Source of the DNA: an uncultured Prevotellaceae bacterium
GTDB lineage: Bacteria; Bacteroidota; Bacteroidia; Bacteroidales; Bacteroidaceae
Assembly (NCBI GenBank): GCA_937898415.1
Contig: CALDLA010000118.1
Coordinates: forward strand, 1-31,449
Direction of reading: 5' to 3'
Length of the DNA stretch: 31,449 nt
Position numbers and translations under genes: made by a program. Of this stretch, positions 1-6,762 are shown one piece after another. The stretch's first letter is position 1; every line of letters starts with the position of its first letter. Under the pieces are notes generated by a model. The model saw only the letters and a list, made by a program, of their open reading frames with translations. It searched no databases and was not told where the DNA came from.

Positions 1-54
1 TGTCAAGCACGGTTCCGTGAGAGGGGAGGGTGAAAGTCCCTCCACCTACTCGAT
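1..54 (+). mobile_element. 3' end of a group II intron (domain V 3' strand and domain VI)
   Basis: Bases 7-15 read GCACGGTTC, the usual 3' strand of group II intron domain V. Bases 19-51 fold into a domain VI hairpin: 19-21 pairs with 49-51, 22-24 with 45-47 and 25-30 with 38-43. A48 is left bulged between CCT and CTC, seven bases from the end when counted inclusively, which is where the branch-point A sits in this intron class. The intron would end at C-G-A-T (51-54), satisfying the terminal AY rule, so the 3' exon starts at 55. The rest of the intron and any reverse transcriptase lie upstream of the window. The call rests on sequence and fold only. Confidence 0.82.
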
Positions 55-69
55 AGTGAATTCAAAAAA

Positions 70-876
70 ATGGCGAGCATTGCAAGCTGGATATATGATA
101 AGCCGCTCAGAGGCAGTTACACCTTCACACACGATGAGGTGGCGCAGGCATTCCCTGACATGAGTGCCGGCAGCATTGCACGGGCACTGACCAGAGAGGT
201 GAGCAAGGGACGGATTATGTCGCCCCTGCGCGGCTTCTACGTCATAGTGCCGGATGAGTATGTGCTGCGCGGGGCTGTGCCGCAGTCGTTTTACTTGGAT
301 GACATGATGCACCATCTGTGCCGCAAATATTATGTGGCTCTGTTGAGTGCGGCAAGCTATCACGGTGCTTCGCATCAAGTCCCGCTGCGGTTCAGCGTGA
401 TGATAGAACCTCCCGCCATGCGTGACAAGAAGGGAGAGAAATACCTTACGCATTATTTCTGCAAGAGCCATATTCCTGAGGCATATGTAGAGAGGCGGCA
501 GACGCGGACGGGCTACATTAACGTGTCGTGTCCTGAACTGACGGCAGTGGATTTGCTGACGTATCAGGCTAAGACAGGCAGCGTTTCTCGTGCAGCCACT
601 GTTCTGGCTGAACTGACTGAGAAACTGGATTTCGGGCGCTTAGGGGCTGACTTCGTGAAGGAGGTGCCGGTAACCAGTCTTCAACGTCTGGGCTATATTT
701 TGGACGAAGTGCTGGAGGAAGGTGAAGCGGCAGAGTCGCTGTACAGTCTGTTGAAGTGTTCCGGTTTCGTGCTCCAGTATGCGCCTTTAAAGGCTGGAAA
801 GAGCAGCGAAGGGTGTGAAAGAAACGCCAAGTGGAGAATTATTGTGAACGAAACCATCGAGATTGACGAGTTATGA
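70..876 (+). CDS. abiEi: AbiEi-type antitoxin / transcriptional regulator of a type IV toxin-antitoxin pair
   Basis: The 268-residue protein has the layout of the AbiEi_4 family. An N-terminal winged helix (about residues 5-65, ending in the GRIMSPLRGFYVI stretch) is followed by a C-terminal antitoxin domain beginning near the YYVALLSAASYHGASHQ segment. In known AbiE systems the wHTH represses the operon and the C-terminal domain counteracts the AbiEii nucleotidyltransferase without forming a stable complex. The ATG at 70 is preferred because it lies a few residues before the W-I pair, as I recall for homologues; there is no Shine-Dalgarno, as usual in Bacteroidota. The stop overlaps the next start by 4 bases (ATGA), which indicates translational coupling. 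The group II intron ends only 15 bases upstream, so the native promoter has probably been displaced. Confidence 0.85.
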   Translation: MASIASWIYDKPLRGSYTFTHDEVAQAFPDMSAGSIARALTREVSKGRIMSPLRGFYVIVPDEYVLRGAVPQSFYLDDMMHHLCRKYYVALLSAASYHGASHQVPLRFSVMIEPPAMRDKKGEKYLTHYFCKSHIPEAYVERRQTRTGYINVSCPELTAVDLLTYQAKTGSVSRAATVLAELTEKLDFGRLGADFVKEVPVTSLQRLGYILDEVLEEGEAAESLYSLLKCSGFVLQYAPLKAGKSSEGCERNAKWRIIVNETIEIDEL

Positions 877-1676
877 TACCAGAGCGATATATTACGGAAT
901 GGAGCGAGCAGGCTCCGTGGGTAGTGAATAAATTCATCGAACAGGACTTGATAGTCTGCCGTGCGTTAGTGTCTATTTATAGCGATGTATTTCTTGCGGA
1001 GCATCTGGCGTTCCGTGGCGGCACGGCATTGGGTAAGTTGTATCTGAAGCCGCAGCCCAGATACTCAGAGGACATCGATTTGGTGCAAGTGAAGGCAGAA
1101 CCTATCAAAGAGACCATAGACCATCTAAGGGATGCGCTGGCTTGGCTGGGCGAGCCAGTGGTGAAGCAGAAGAAGCACAACAATACGCTGGTATTCAAGG
1201 TGCAACCGACGGATATGGATGCGGGTGAGATTCACTTGAAGGTGGAGATTAACTGCAAGGAGCATTTCTCGGTATATCCGATGGTAAGAGTGCCTTTTGC
1301 GGTGAATAGTTCGTGGTTCAATGGTGCTTGCGAGATGCAGACCTATGAGTTGGCAGAGTTGACAGGGACGAAGCTGAGGGCTGTGTATCAGCGGAGAAAA
1401 GGACGTGATTTGTTTGACCTGTGGAAGATACTGTCAATGCACCCCGAGTTGGATAAAGGGAAAGTGATGGAGAGCTATGAGCGCTATCTTGGCTTCACGG
1501 CATCACACTTGCCTACGTACAAGGAATTTTTGCTGAATATGGATGGAAAACTACAGGATGAAGAATTCCTGACGGACACGGAAATGATTCTTGGGCCACA
1601 GGTGGAGTATGACCCTCAGGTGGCGTGGGAAAAGGTGAAAGCGGAATTGGTGGAGAGACTTAATCCTGAAGTATGA
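873..1676 (+). CDS. abiEii: AbiEii-type nucleotidyltransferase toxin
   Basis: The 267-residue protein carries the DNA polymerase-beta-like nucleotidyltransferase signature of AbiEii: G49-G50-T51 in FRGGTALGK, then the metal-binding pair D67/D69 in YSEDIDLV. A later basic motif, RRKGRDLFDLW, near residue 175 is typical of this family. Characterised relatives modify tRNA or otherwise block translation, causing reversible growth arrest that limits phage spread. The gene starts inside the abiEi stop codon, so the pair is translated together. Both catalytic motifs are intact and the length is close to the family norm, so it is probably functional. The exact substrate cannot be read from the sequence. 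Confidence 0.87.
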   Translation: MIPERYITEWSEQAPWVVNKFIEQDLIVCRALVSIYSDVFLAEHLAFRGGTALGKLYLKPQPRYSEDIDLVQVKAEPIKETIDHLRDALAWLGEPVVKQKKHNNTLVFKVQPTDMDAGEIHLKVEINCKEHFSVYPMVRVPFAVNSSWFNGACEMQTYELAELTGTKLRAVYQRRKGRDLFDLWKILSMHPELDKGKVMESYERYLGFTASHLPTYKEFLLNMDGKLQDEEFLTDTEMILGPQVEYDPQVAWEKVKAELVERLNPEV

Positions 1677-1693
1677 ATATTGATACTTGAAAC

Positions 1694-2590
1694 ATGGAAC
1701 TTGAAACAAATAATATCATAGTAGGTGCAGGCCTGATCAGTCTGGATGTGTTGATTTGGGAAGGAAACCGCATCCCTGTGTCATTTTATGTGGGTGGCAC
1801 ATGCGGTAATGTGATGATGATCCTCTCCCATATGGGTTGGGATGCCTATCCCATAGCCCGTCTGGATGGCACGAAAGACGGGGTGAGAGTGTTGGATGAC
1901 ATGAAAAAGCACCGTGTACATACTGATTTTATTTCTACCCAAGACGGTAAGACACCGGTGATCGTGCAGCGTAACTTCATTAATAAGGATGGTGTTCCCA
2001 CACACAAGTTTGAATCGCGCAACAATATCGGGCGGTTCTATCTGGACTTCAAGTCGCTGACACTGAAACAGGCGAATGAGGTGATTGAGAGAATAGACTT
2101 TGTGCCAAAGGTATTCTTCTTTGACAGGGTTTCACCCGCCATCTTGAAGCTAGCCACTATATTTAAGGAAAAGGGGGCGGTGATATTCTTTGAGCCTTCC
2201 AGCAGAGGAGGTAATGTCTTCCTATTCAACAAATGTGTTGAGGTATCTGATATAGTCAAGTTCTCGGAACAGAGGATAAAAGACATTAACCAGTTTAAAG
2301 ACTATAATGATAAGCTGTTTATCCAGACGCAAGGGGCAAAGGGTTTGAACTACCGCTTGAGTGGCGATTGGAAGCACTTGGAACCTGTTGCAAATAAAAA
2401 AGTGGTGGATACCGCTGGTGCTGGTGATTGGACAGCGGCTGCTTTGATTAATAATTTGTTCAAAGACAAAGTAATGTTTGGAATATGCGATCTCTTAGAA
2501 TCAGATTTGGAAACAGCTCTGAAAGAAGCGCAGAAAGTAGGTGCTGAGAGTTGCTCTTATGAAGGGGCGCGTGGCATGATGCAGCAATGA
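1694..2590 (+). CDS. PfkB-family (ribokinase-like) small-molecule kinase
   Basis: The 298-residue protein has both PfkB signatures. The N-terminal one is the glycine motif G34-G35-T-C-G-N39. The C-terminal anion-hole motif is D239-T-A-G-A-G-D245, whose last Asp is the usual catalytic base. Members phosphorylate sugars, nucleosides or related alcohols with ATP; the substrate is not predictable here. Trp follows the catalytic Asp, where Ala/Thr/Ser plus Phe is more usual, so the acceptor pocket may be unusual. The ATG lies 17 bases after abiEii on the same strand with no visible promoter or terminator between, suggesting co-transcription with the toxin-antitoxin pair. A metabolic kinase directly behind an AbiE pair is unexpected; it could be chance cargo or part of the same module. 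Confidence 0.8.
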   Translation: MELETNNIIVGAGLISLDVLIWEGNRIPVSFYVGGTCGNVMMILSHMGWDAYPIARLDGTKDGVRVLDDMKKHRVHTDFISTQDGKTPVIVQRNFINKDGVPTHKFESRNNIGRFYLDFKSLTLKQANEVIERIDFVPKVFFFDRVSPAILKLATIFKEKGAVIFFEPSSRGGNVFLFNKCVEVSDIVKFSEQRIKDINQFKDYNDKLFIQTQGAKGLNYRLSGDWKHLEPVANKKVVDTAGAGDWTAAALINNLFKDKVMFGICDLLESDLETALKEAQKVGAESCSYEGARGMMQQ

Positions 2591-2669
2591 AACAACTAAA
2601 GAACTGAGATGTAGAAGAAATAACAACAGCGAAATCAATACGAGATCAAGAAAGAAACTCATTTTTTCA

Positions 2670-2690
2670 ACTCCGATTGAGGAGTATTTT
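2670..2690 (+). terminator. Weak candidate intrinsic terminator behind the PfkB gene
   Basis: A small hairpin (ACTCC at 2670-2674, loop of six, GGAGT at 2681-2685) is followed by ATTTT. It lies between convergent genes: the plus-strand PfkB gene and the minus-strand defence row. The stem is only five base pairs, so the call is weak. No other gene is visible between 2591 and 2785. Confidence 0.35.
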
Positions 2691-2785
2691 CAATTACTTG
2701 TTGTAAATTTACGCTTATTTGTTGAATTCGCAGTTCTCTAATAATTTTAAACGTTAATCTTTATATATCTTCACTTCTTCAAAAT

Positions 2786-3037
2786 TCACAAAAGCACTTT
2801 TCTGCCAATAAAATTAGTTGACACACAATAAGTTGCAAACTCTCCGGTTGTACCGTACTGACTCCTAAGATTATCATCAGATTCCCCTCGCAAAATGAAT
2901 GTTGATAAAGTAGAACCCGCCATCATATTATATAGCCCCCATAACTTCATCAATTCGTCTTGTGATAAAGCTCCGCCTTCATCATTAAGCAAATTACAAC
3001 CGCTCATAATAAAATGTATAGGTCTATAGAATCTCAT
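2786..3037 (-). CDS. Small hypothetical protein downstream of ptuB
   Basis: An 83-residue ORF begins 19 bases after the ptuB stop on the same strand. I do not recognise the family. Its composition looks protein-like, with SQDELMKLWGLYN followed by a Ser/Thr-rich stretch and a GTTGEFATYCVST segment. A GGAGGA lies immediately before the ATG, too close for a normal ribosome-binding site. The frame stays open upstream of this ATG (VERIGG precedes it) back to a stop near 3060. It could therefore be a small fourth defence-row gene or the remnant C-terminus of a longer protein, possibly frame-shifted from ptuB. Its 3' end contains the left direct repeat, suggesting a rearranged gene end. Confidence 0.4.
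   Translation of the reverse strand: MRFYRPIHFIMSGCNLLNDEGGALSQDELMKLWGLYNMMAGSTLSTFILRGESDDNLRSQYGTTGEFATYCVSTNFIGRKVLL
2795..2839 (+). repeat. Left imperfect direct repeat flanking the first defence island
   Basis: The segment begins CACTTTTCT and ends TGACACACAATAAGTTG plus CAAA. A matching segment at 8351-8401 begins with the same nine bases and ends TGACACACAACAAGTTG plus GAAA, with a spacer about six bases longer and a shared ATTTTA-like core in minus-strand orientation. Within the distal 21 bases only two positions differ. The two copies have the same orientation and bracket the whole Kiwa/Septu/AAA block, so they may be old attachment sites or an insertion duplication. This copy lies inside the small ORF at 2786-3037. 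Confidence 0.6.
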
Positions 3038-3056
3038 TCCTCCAATTCTTTCTACA

Positions 3057-3662
3057 TCATTTCACTTTATAAGTAGAAATCTCTGCTGCTAATTTTAACA
3101 CATCTATAGGGAAATGACGCATACTAGCAACTTCTAATCTTTTATATAAGGCCCACTCTTCATTCCAGTGCAGCATATTAATTGTTTCTTTTCCTTTGAC
3201 AGTACAATTGTTAATATCAATCACTGTCCTCTCCTCATCCATATATTTAATATGATTGTCTGGATCATCAAAATAAGAATGTACTATCGTGAACTGGTTT
3301 GCATCGTATGCGACCAAATCAGCCGGTTCAACAATTGTGTTATTCTGTCCCTTATTTACGGGAGCGTTACAACATGTGCATGAAGACACAAGATTATATG
3401 GTTCAAACGTAAACGCTCCATAATGCTTCTTTGGTGCAATATGTTCTATGTCGACATCACCTTTTGCCAACACCTTTTCACAATATGCGCATCTTCCACC
3501 TTGCGCAATAATTGTATGCTCGCTGATATGATGTTTTATCGCAATGGTCTCAGGCGCAGAGTCACTCCACCCTTTCTCCCCTTTGGGTTTCAGATTGGCT
3601 TCGATATACGCTTTCTCTTCATCAGTATACCTTACAGGGTCATTGAGCTTTAACATAATCAA
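3057..3662 (-). CDS. ptuB: Septu PtuB-like HNH endonuclease
   Basis: The 201-residue protein has a complete zinc-type HNH core: C58-x2-C61, D71-I-E73-H74-I with a following Pro, N90, and C95-x2-C98-N99 with a nearby Lys. This is the pattern of the small HNH proteins (PtuB, and the TIGR02646 type found beside retrons) that pair with an ABC-type ATPase. In Septu the ATPase holds and gates the HNH nuclease, which degrades nucleic acid on infection. The gene starts 23 bases inside the end of ptuA, so translation is coupled; Met1 or Met3 could be the start. No reverse transcriptase or ncRNA is visible nearby, so this is Septu and not a retron. Confidence 0.85.
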   Translation of the reverse strand: MIMLKLNDPVRYTDEEKAYIEANLKPKGEKGWSDSAPETIAIKHHISEHTIIAQGGRCAYCEKVLAKGDVDIEHIAPKKHYGAFTFEPYNLVSSCTCCNAPVNKGQNNTIVEPADLVAYDANQFTIVHSYFDDPDNHIKYMDEERTVIDINNCTVKGKETINMLHWNEEWALYKRLEVASMRHFPIDVLKLAAEISTYKVK

Positions 3663-5154
3663 CGGCAGTTTTAATAAGATGCTTCAAAGGATCTTCTGGG
3701 GCTAATTGATAAAGAGAAAGTTCTTTGAGTAAGACTTTGATTGCACCAACATCTTTATCCCTCTTGCTTATCCTGTCATATAACTCGGCTACTTTCTTCT
3801 CAAAAACATAGTTTCTTGTATTTCTCACATGGAACACCCTATACAGAATGTCATCGACAGACCAGCAGAAAGTATTAACACCTTCAGCGATATTACGAAG
3901 CCCCGTTTCACTTCTGTCCAACACAATAATATCTGATGTGTGTGGCTCCAAATCAGATAGCATAAAATGAGAATGGGTCGCTATAACAAAATGACAGTTA
4001 TAATAATGCTCAAAAATCTTTTTCAGCCACCCTATATAGTTAATTTGCCAGTTGGGATGGGCACTATTCTCTGGTTCATCGATTAGAACAATGCTACCCG
4101 GTTGTATCTCACTCATGATACTCACCATCTGGCAGAACAAACTCCACTCTCCTGAACTACTCTGATCAAATAAGAAATCGCTGTCCTTATATACCTTTAA
4201 ACTAGGATACGTAACTAAATCTAATGCGGAAAGGATTTTCAAAGCATTCCTGTCCTCATGCACATTACACTCTTCATCAAGCAAATCATAGTATAAAGTT
4301 TCCTTTTTCGTAAAGGCTCTGTTATTGCGTATTGTCTGATAGAATTTAGCAATTTCATCCAACTGTTCTATTTGCTCATATTTAATCTTCTCATAATTCT
4401 GAGTTCCCCATAGCAAAGTTGTTCTCTTCTTAAAAGTTTCTGACTGTTCTTCAAAAATTTGTTGGATCTTTACCCGATCTATTCCTTCTTTTAGAAAAAT
4501 GTTCTTATACCTTAGTGAATATGTCAACTCTAGTCTCGGCTGTAAACCCAAATGATGTAATAAGTCTTTCAGTTGTCTTCTAAAACCGACCTCCGAATCA
4601 AGGCTGTTAAGCAGACTTTCAACAGTCTTTCTAACCATTGTTCGGGTTCCAGTAGAACTTGGGCTCTTTTCATTTCTCATGCCCTTATAACGGTACATGT
4701 CTGTGCTCTTGGCTACAAATTTATCGTTAATCGTAGTAGAAGAAACAATAACTCGCCATGGTAACTCCATCATGCCAATATTCACTCTCTCACCTGCTTT
4801 TTTAAAGTATAAACTTGTATACTTTGATCTTCCCGCTGGATTGTAGTCAGCAAAGTTAGAGAATTCATATTCTACCCATTTTGCACAATACTTAATCCTG
4901 AAGTAATAAGATGGAACTTCTTGGTCTTTCCCACTGTATCTATTTTCCAAAAAGCAAAAAATCTCAGCGATAACATTTAGCAAATGACTTTTCCCGATGC
5001 CATTCGTACCAATAATCACAGACGTATGAATTCCCTGCGGCACACCATAATACTGACAAAAGTCAATACTAAGATTGCCTAATATTGGATGCTCAAGTAC
5101 AGTCAAAGACCTCAACCTGAACAACATTTGGTAATTTTCGCTAATTAGTCCCAT
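3640..5154 (-). CDS. ptuA: Septu PtuA-like ABC/SMC-type ATPase
   Basis: The 504-residue protein is an OLD/RecF-like ATPase. Its Walker A is G49-TNGIGKS56, an ABC signature-like SSSGEWS lies before the Walker B, the Walker B is LIDEPENSAHP with D359/E360, and an H-loop follows (FVIATHSHFML). The middle, about residues 150-320, is helical and charged, fitting the coiled-coil insertion of this class. In Septu, PtuA forms an ATP-bound oligomer that recruits PtuB and releases its nuclease activity when nucleotide falls or phage factors appear. It lies 12 bases behind kwaB and overlaps ptuB, so a single transcript from kwaA to ptuB is likely. Confidence 0.85.
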   Translation of the reverse strand: MGLISENYQMLFRLRSLTVLEHPILGNLSIDFCQYYGVPQGIHTSVIIGTNGIGKSHLLNVIAEIFCFLENRYSGKDQEVPSYYFRIKYCAKWVEYEFSNFADYNPAGRSKYTSLYFKKAGERVNIGMMELPWRVIVSSTTINDKFVAKSTDMYRYKGMRNEKSPSSTGTRTMVRKTVESLLNSLDSEVGFRRQLKDLLHHLGLQPRLELTYSLRYKNIFLKEGIDRVKIQQIFEEQSETFKKRTTLLWGTQNYEKIKYEQIEQLDEIAKFYQTIRNNRAFTKKETLYYDLLDEECNVHEDRNALKILSALDLVTYPSLKVYKDSDFLFDQSSSGEWSLFCQMVSIMSEIQPGSIVLIDEPENSAHPNWQINYIGWLKKIFEHYYNCHFVIATHSHFMLSDLEPHTSDIIVLDRSETGLRNIAEGVNTFCWSVDDILYRVFHVRNTRNYVFEKKVAELYDRISKRDKDVGAIKVLLKELSLYQLAPEDPLKHLIKTAVDYVKAQ

Positions 5155-5166
5155 ATTTAATCACAA

Positions 5167-6012
5167 TCACCCTAGTCTCTTCGAATTCGTTCTAAACACA
5201 TTCGACGATATCAGCCCCTTAAACACATCCTCATTCAAGAACTCCAACACCCTATTCAATTCACCCAAAGTCCTTGGCATATTTATCTTGTTATTCTTTA
5301 TGTCAATATCTATATTCACCGATTTGGCTATTTTCCCTCTTTTCCGGGCGTCCATCTCCATAAATGTCTTCAGAGTGCCCGATTCCGTTATCATTTTAAT
5401 CAGCCTGCGTGTTTTTGTATTTGCACGCTTCGTCAGCCAGTCCACATCTATACTGATATAGCTGTTGTTTCCAAACTCGCTTACTTCCCTTGTTGTAGCT
5501 TCGACCATTTTGTCTCTGAGGTCGAATATCTTACTGACGCTTGGGAAAGATTTGAAATATAACTTACCTTCCTTATAAATGGCCTGTATCTTACTGTTAA
5601 TGATAAATGCCTTCTCTGTAAATCGGTTAAAGTTATGCTCCTCTTGCAGAAACTTCACTATATATTTACTCTCGAGTAAGTTCCCTGCAGAAAACATTTG
5701 GAACAAAATTTGCCCATCTTCATACCAAAATAAGCTCTTTATATCATCGTTTTCTATATCCAACGTTGTTATGCCCTGCTGATTATCTGGTATATCAGAG
5801 AAACCATCTGGCAAATCCCATGTTACATACGAGATTTCGTTCTCGTCCTCCCTTATTACATAGTTTCCGTTAAACTCTACCTCCTCGGTTACGCCTTCCA
5901 TCAGCTCTTCCGCGGCATTGACAAACAGTTCTCTCGTTGGTTCGATGATCTCATCAGCAAGGTCAATATACCTAATCTGGTCATCTTTCAGTAATGCATA
6001 TAACTGGTTCAT
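5167..6012 (-). CDS. kwaB: Kiwa KwaB-like protein (DUF4868)
   Basis: The 281-residue protein fits DUF4868, the family of KwaB. A variable N-terminal half is followed by the conserved block KAFIINSKIQAIYKEGKLYF leading to FPSVSKIFDL (about residues 134-167), then a helical C-terminal region with charged patches. KwaB binds DNA and works with the membrane protein KwaA to sense infection at the membrane and block phage DNA replication and late transcription. It follows the four-helix membrane protein gene by 13 bases, exactly the Kiwa gene order. The match is by remembered family features and neighbourhood, not by alignment. Confidence 0.75.
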   Translation of the reverse strand: MNQLYALLKDDQIRYIDLADEIIEPTRELFVNAAEELMEGVTEEVEFNGNYVIREDENEISYVTWDLPDGFSDIPDNQQGITTLDIENDDIKSLFWYEDGQILFQMFSAGNLLESKYIVKFLQEEHNFNRFTEKAFIINSKIQAIYKEGKLYFKSFPSVSKIFDLRDKMVEATTREVSEFGNNSYISIDVDWLTKRANTKTRRLIKMITESGTLKTFMEMDARKRGKIAKSVNIDIDIKNNKINMPRTLGELNRVLEFLNEDVFKGLISSNVFRTNSKRLG

Positions 6013-6025
6013 AATAATAGTTTTT

Positions 6026-6607
6026 TTAGACTACGAGCGCAAAGTTGTCCGATAACATAACAATTCTGCGTATATCCTTATGACATCTCCAAATTCTTTT
6101 CGACAAGAGTTGGATCTTCATCCCATTTAAGTTCTCCCCTTCATAGCGCTTATAACCACACAGCAGGAATAACAAACTAGTATATCCTTGCCTTGACACA
6201 AAAAATGCAATGCCCAAAGATACTAGTATCGTTGATACAAGAACTACCATAGCCTCATCTTTCAGTAATAGCGTTATCCATGGTGGCAACATAGCAACTA
6301 CAGGAAGCATGTTATTCGTTGTTGTATTTTGGAGCGATGTCAAGATTATAGACCTCTCTCCTCTTTTTTGTATTATCAATTTCTTCAGAAACCATTTCGT
6401 CCAAAATAATGATGACAAAAATACCAGAACAAATATGTTAGGTATCCACCAATACAAACTCTTTGGTATTATCCCCAAACATATCAAATCACTCCATTCG
6501 CAACCATAGTCAGAAGAATACAAACATACCAATACTATCGCTATTGATAGCAATAGAGGCGTTACTATCGTAAATGCAAGCAAAAGCTGATTAAATCTCG
6601 AAATCAT
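6026..6607 (-). CDS. kwaA: Kiwa KwaA-like membrane protein
   Basis: The 193-residue protein has four hydrophobic segments: about 8-30, 51-73, 97-113 and 117-136. A shorter apolar stretch follows near 142-152, then a basic cytoplasmic tail. This is the size and topology of KwaA, the membrane sensor of Kiwa. It is the first gene of the close-set row kwaA-kwaB-ptuA-ptuB (gaps of 13 and 12 bases, then an overlap). No TAnnTTTG element was found upstream, so transcription may come from the AAA-ATPase promoter near 8070 or from an unrecognised promoter in 6608-6660. KwaA sequences vary widely, so the identification leans on the kwaB partner. Confidence 0.72.
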   Translation of the reverse strand: MISRFNQLLLAFTIVTPLLLSIAIVLVCLYSSDYGCEWSDLICLGIIPKSLYWWIPNIFVLVFLSSLFWTKWFLKKLIIQKRGERSIILTSLQNTTTNNMLPVVAMLPPWITLLLKDEAMVVLVSTILVSLGIAFFVSRQGYTSLLFLLCGYKRYEGENLNGMKIQLLSKRIWRCHKDIRRIVMLSDNFALVV

Positions 6608-6653
6608 AGTTGACTAATATTATTATATTTCGTTATTAAAAAGTTTCATCTTT

Positions 6654-6750
6654 TCGTATCTCCGTGTTTCCTTAATTCCGTAAAATACCACACGAAGTGC
6701 CTCCGTCTATCCGTAAATCCGTAGCTCCTTATTTCCGTAGTTCCGGCATC
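6654..6750 (+). repeat. Degenerate 8-bp tandem repeat, unit CCGTNNNT
   Basis: Units fall on an exact 8-base grid in two blocks. Block one (6654-6685) holds TCGTATCT, CCGTGTTT, CCTTAATT and CCGTAAAA. Block two (6703-6750) holds CCGTCTAT, CCGTAAAT, CCGTAGCT, CCTTATTT, CCGTAGTT and CCGGCATC. A 17-base gap separates them. The array sits between the 3' end of the AAA_14 ATPase gene and kwaA. On the minus strand the unit reads ANNNACGG, and no open frame of note runs through it. Its function is unknown: it could bind a protein, act on the transcript between the two genes, or be a simple slippage product. Confidence 0.7.
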
Positions 6751-6762
6751 CTTAAGATGCAA

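Noticed and set aside
6654..6750. CRISPR array
   Set aside because: The unit is only 8 bases with no constant repeat/spacer structure and no cas genes nearby.
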